Below, in pieces: positions 62,116 to 64,000 of a stretch of DNA of 64,000 nt (position 1 is the first letter of the stretch; each line of letters begins with the position of its first letter). The stretch covers positions 1 to 64,000 of the forward strand of contig DAOVVV010000008.1 in the NCBI GenBank assembly GCA_030637025.1, given 5' to 3'. A program made the translations under genes and the position numbers. Under the pieces are notes generated by a model that ran no database searches, was not told where the DNA came from, and saw only the letters and a program-made list of their open reading frames with translations. Origin of the DNA: JAGLHV01 sp023143305 [NCBI: Clostridia bacterium]. Lineage in GTDB: Bacteria; CBDUZB01; JAGLHV01.

Positions 62116-63159
62116 ATGCAAATTATCTTAAATATTATTAAAGAAGCATATTTTTTATTAAACCAAATGTCAGTATATCTGGTTTTTGGTTTTTTATTTG
62201 CCGGGATTTTACATATTTTTATACGAGAAGAAATAATTGCTAAACATCTGGGTAAAAATAATTTTCTGTCGGTAATAAAAGCATCTCTATTTGGTATTCC
62301 TTTACCTCTTTGCTCCTGTGGGGTAATTCCTGCAGCGTTGTCTTTACGCAAAAGCGGAGCAAGCAGGGGGGCGGTACTTTCTTTTTTGATTTCCACTCCC
62401 ACCACCGGAATTGATTCTATTTTTGCTACCTACGCTTTGCTGGGTGGAGTTTTTACTGTTTATCGGGTATTGGCTTCTTTTGTCATTGCCGTATTTGCCG
62501 GGATATTGGCCAATTTATTTTTAAAAAAAGAAGAGCCCCCTTTTAATTCCAGCGATAATAAATATAAGTGCAAACTTTGTCATAATAATGAGCATTCTCC
62601 GTTAAAACATAGTATTTCAAAGAGAATTAAAGGTGTTTTTACTTACGCCTTTGGCGATCTTTTAGGGGATGTTAGTAAATGGCTGCTAATCGGTATTTTA
62701 ATTGGCGGAATAATATCATATCTTATTCCGGAAACATTGGTTATGCGTTATCTTGGCTCCGGATGGCAATCGATATTTATTATGCTTTTGGTGGGAATAC
62801 CAATGTATGTATGTTCTTCCGGTTCCCTGCCTATAGCAGCAGCATTAATCTTAAAAGGAATGAACCCCGGAGCAGCCTTTGTCTTTCTTTTAGCCGGTCC
62901 GGCTACAAATTCAGTAGCTCTCACCGTTATTGCTAATCAGTTTGGAAAAAAAACTGTTTTTATTTTTTTAATTTCAATTATCGGATGCGGGCTGGGATTG
63001 GGTTTTTTGTTAAATTATGTATGGGGTTTTTTAAATATTGATATCACCCAACACATAGCACAGCATACTGCTATGATTCCTTTCTGGATGAGCACCATAG
63101 CCAGTATTTTTTTATTATCAGGTATGTTATTTAATATCATCAAACAAAAAAAACAATAA
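62116..63159 (+). CDS. SO_0444-type permease (putative Cu/Zn efflux)
   Basis: A 347-residue membrane protein of the DUF318 permease family with eight or more helices in two halves. PLPLCSCGVIPAA and GIPMYVCSSGSLPIAAAL are its conserved cysteine motifs, one in each half, and KCKLCHNNEH lies in the central loop. The family is linked to copper/zinc or arsenic-type efflux. It follows the thioredoxin reductase gene by 8 bp, so it may belong to the same operon. Confidence 0.85.
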   Translation: MQIILNIIKEAYFLLNQMSVYLVFGFLFAGILHIFIREEIIAKHLGKNNFLSVIKASLFGIPLPLCSCGVIPAALSLRKSGASRGAVLSFLISTPTTGIDSIFATYALLGGVFTVYRVLASFVIAVFAGILANLFLKKEEPPFNSSDNKYKCKLCHNNEHSPLKHSISKRIKGVFTYAFGDLLGDVSKWLLIGILIGGIISYLIPETLVMRYLGSGWQSIFIMLLVGIPMYVCSSGSLPIAAALILKGMNPGAAFVFLLAGPATNSVALTVIANQFGKKTVFIFLISIIGCGLGLGFLLNYVWGFLNIDITQHIAQHTAMIPFWMSTIASIFLLSGMLFNIIKQKKQ

Positions 63160-63173
63160 TTTTATTAATTGTA

Positions 63174-63202
63174 TTGCAAACAATAACAAAAGCTTGTATA
63201 AT
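63174..63202 (+). promoter_or_regulatory. Sigma-70 type promoter
   Basis: TTGCAA (63174-63179) and a perfect TATAAT (63197-63202) are 17 bp apart, just before the 23-residue frame. It probably also serves the flavoprotein gene behind. Confidence 0.6.
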
Positions 63203-63235
63203 GCACTACATGTAAAAAAAAAGGAAAATCTAATT

Positions 63236-63307
63236 ATGATGGTAATTATTGTATTAATATTAATTATTATTGGGATCATTTTGTTTTTACAACAAAAGAA
63301 GGATTAG
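63236..63307 (+). CDS. Tiny hydrophobic protein, 23 residues
   Basis: ATG-ATG start, AAGGA upstream. The product is one transmembrane helix (about 3-18, all I/L/V) with the tail QQKKD. Such a small frame can occur by chance in AT-rich DNA, but promoter, ribosome site and positive-charged end support it. Confidence 0.45.
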   Translation: MMVIIVLILIIIGIILFLQQKKD

Positions 63308-63376
63308 CTTTTTCCCTGGCATTCTCATATTTATTTTTAAATTTTAAATAAAATAATAGGAAGGAGTAAATTGTAG

Positions 63377-64000
63377 ATGCGTAAAGAAACAGATGTTTTA
63401 GTCTTAGGAGGAGGTCCTGCCGGAATAATAAGCGCGGTTACTGCCCGAAAATATTATCCCAACAAGAAAATTGTAGTAATCAAAAGTATAGAAAAAGGCG
63501 TTGTCCCCTGTGGTATTCCCTATATGTTTTCTACCTTAAAAAATCCGGAAGAAAATAAACTGGGTAATGCCGCACTGGAAAAAAACAATGTTGAAGTATT
63601 CGTAGATGAAGCGGTTAAAATAGAACGCAAAGATAGAGTTGTTACTACTAAAAAGAAAGATACCTATCATTATGAAAAATTAATTTTAGCAGTTGGTTCA
63701 GACCCGATTGTACCACCTATTCCCGGTATTGATAAAAAGGGTATTTATCCTGTGTATAAAGAAATGGATTATCTTAAAAATGCTGTGGAAACTTTTAAAA
63801 AAGCAAAAAATATTTTAGTCCTGGGTGGGGGATTTATCGGCATAGAATTTGCTGATGAATTGGCTAAATTAGATGGAGTTAATGTTTGCTTAGCAGAAAT
63901 GTTACCCGATTTATTAAATAATTCTTTTGATAGCGAATTTTCTGAATTAGTAGAGGAGAAGTTAAAAGCAAACGGGGTAAAAGTATTGACTAATGTAAAG
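63377..64000 (+). CDS. FAD-dependent pyridine nucleotide-disulfide oxidoreductase, partial (NADH oxidase/CoA-disulfide reductase type)
   Basis: The frame is open to the window end (208 codons). FAD motif VLGGGPAGIISAVTA; a single redox cysteine in VPCGIPYMF as in NADH oxidase and CoA-disulfide reductase; NAD motif VLGGGFIGIEFADEL. It would reduce oxygen, peroxide or low-molecular disulfides with NADH. AGGAAGGAG precedes the ATG. It fits the redox theme of the preceding genes. Confidence 0.82.
   Translation, partial: MRKETDVLVLGGGPAGIISAVTARKYYPNKKIVVIKSIEKGVVPCGIPYMFSTLKNPEENKLGNAALEKNNVEVFVDEAVKIERKDRVVTTKKKDTYHYEKLILAVGSDPIVPPIPGIDKKGIYPVYKEMDYLKNAVETFKKAKNILVLGGGFIGIEFADELAKLDGVNVCLAEMLPDLLNNSFDSEFSELVEEKLKANGVKVLTNVK

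Noticed and set aside
1-64000. tRNA or rRNA genes in the intergenic gaps
   Set aside because: No cloverleaf-like sequence with a conserved T-arm or any rRNA-like stretch was recognised by eye; a dedicated search could still find a tRNA.

Overview
The window is AT-rich bacterial DNA in which every recognisable gene but one (a metallophosphoesterase at 52.8-53.9 kb) lies on the plus strand. Two outer-membrane porin-like proteins, lipobox proteins and many signal peptides indicate a Gram-negative envelope. Desulfoferrodoxin, two rubrerythrin types and radical SAM chemistry indicate an anaerobic or micro-aerophilic life. Low GC, dense REP-like palindromes and the mixture of families suggest an uncultured candidate-phylum bacterium (Omnitrophota-like is a guess). 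No rRNA, tRNA or CRISPR array was recognised, so the placement is inference only.

Layout. 0-1.9 kb: end of a NitT/TauT-type ABC importer and a GNAT protein. 2.4-24.4 kb: a nitrogen and glutamine island with a sigma-54 promoter, a PII protein with a shortened T-loop, a porin, Amt, a second PII, a second sigma-54 promoter, glnA, a class I amidotransferase, a Fis-like regulator, glutamine-dependent nadE, gltB-gltD, carA, carB and a stand-alone glutamate-synthase-domain protein. 24.5-34.6 kb: a TrkA-C membrane protein, a metallopeptidase/ATP-grasp pair, MATE, a BaiN-like flavoprotein, a radical SAM-HhH protein, a Bax-inhibitor-like protein and a glycosyltransferase. 34.8-39.3 kb: a trehalose module in which a beta-phosphoglucomutase-like domain is fused to trehalose-6-phosphate phosphatase, next to a GH65 phosphorylase fused to a degenerate receiver domain. 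39.3-43.8 kb: CBS, Deg-type protease, DUF296 and an exported isoaspartyl methyltransferase. 43.8-52.3 kb: a phosphate regulon (response regulator, histidine kinase, porin, pstSCAB, phoU) with Pho-box-like repeats. 54.1-55.8 kb: mtnA plus a class II aldolase. 55.8-59 kb: NifX-like protein, methyltransferase, flavin reductase, Rrf2 regulator and D-lactate dehydrogenase. 59.2-64 kb: reactive-oxygen and thiol-redox genes, a metal permease and a truncated flavoprotein.

The most unusual layer is repeat DNA. Element B is about 120-236 bp (nested insert included), has imperfect 16-bp terminal inverted repeats and mostly 9-15 bp target duplications, and carries REP-like palindromes. Seven full and two degenerate copies were found, and all nine end 27-32 nt upstream of a start codon, just 5' of the Shine-Dalgarno sequence. 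Element A carries GTAG-footed hairpins of the kind recognised by REP-associated tyrosine transposases (RAYT) and has inserted at one fixed point inside the palindrome of element B. A RAYT C-terminal remnant and a GIY-YIG endonuclease gene bracketed by B-type palindromes suggest where the mobilising enzymes came from.

The genes work together mainly in ammonium capture and glutamine-amide distribution, phosphate acquisition, and oxygen defence. Promoter, operator and function statements are inferences from sequence pattern; no search or alignment tool was used.
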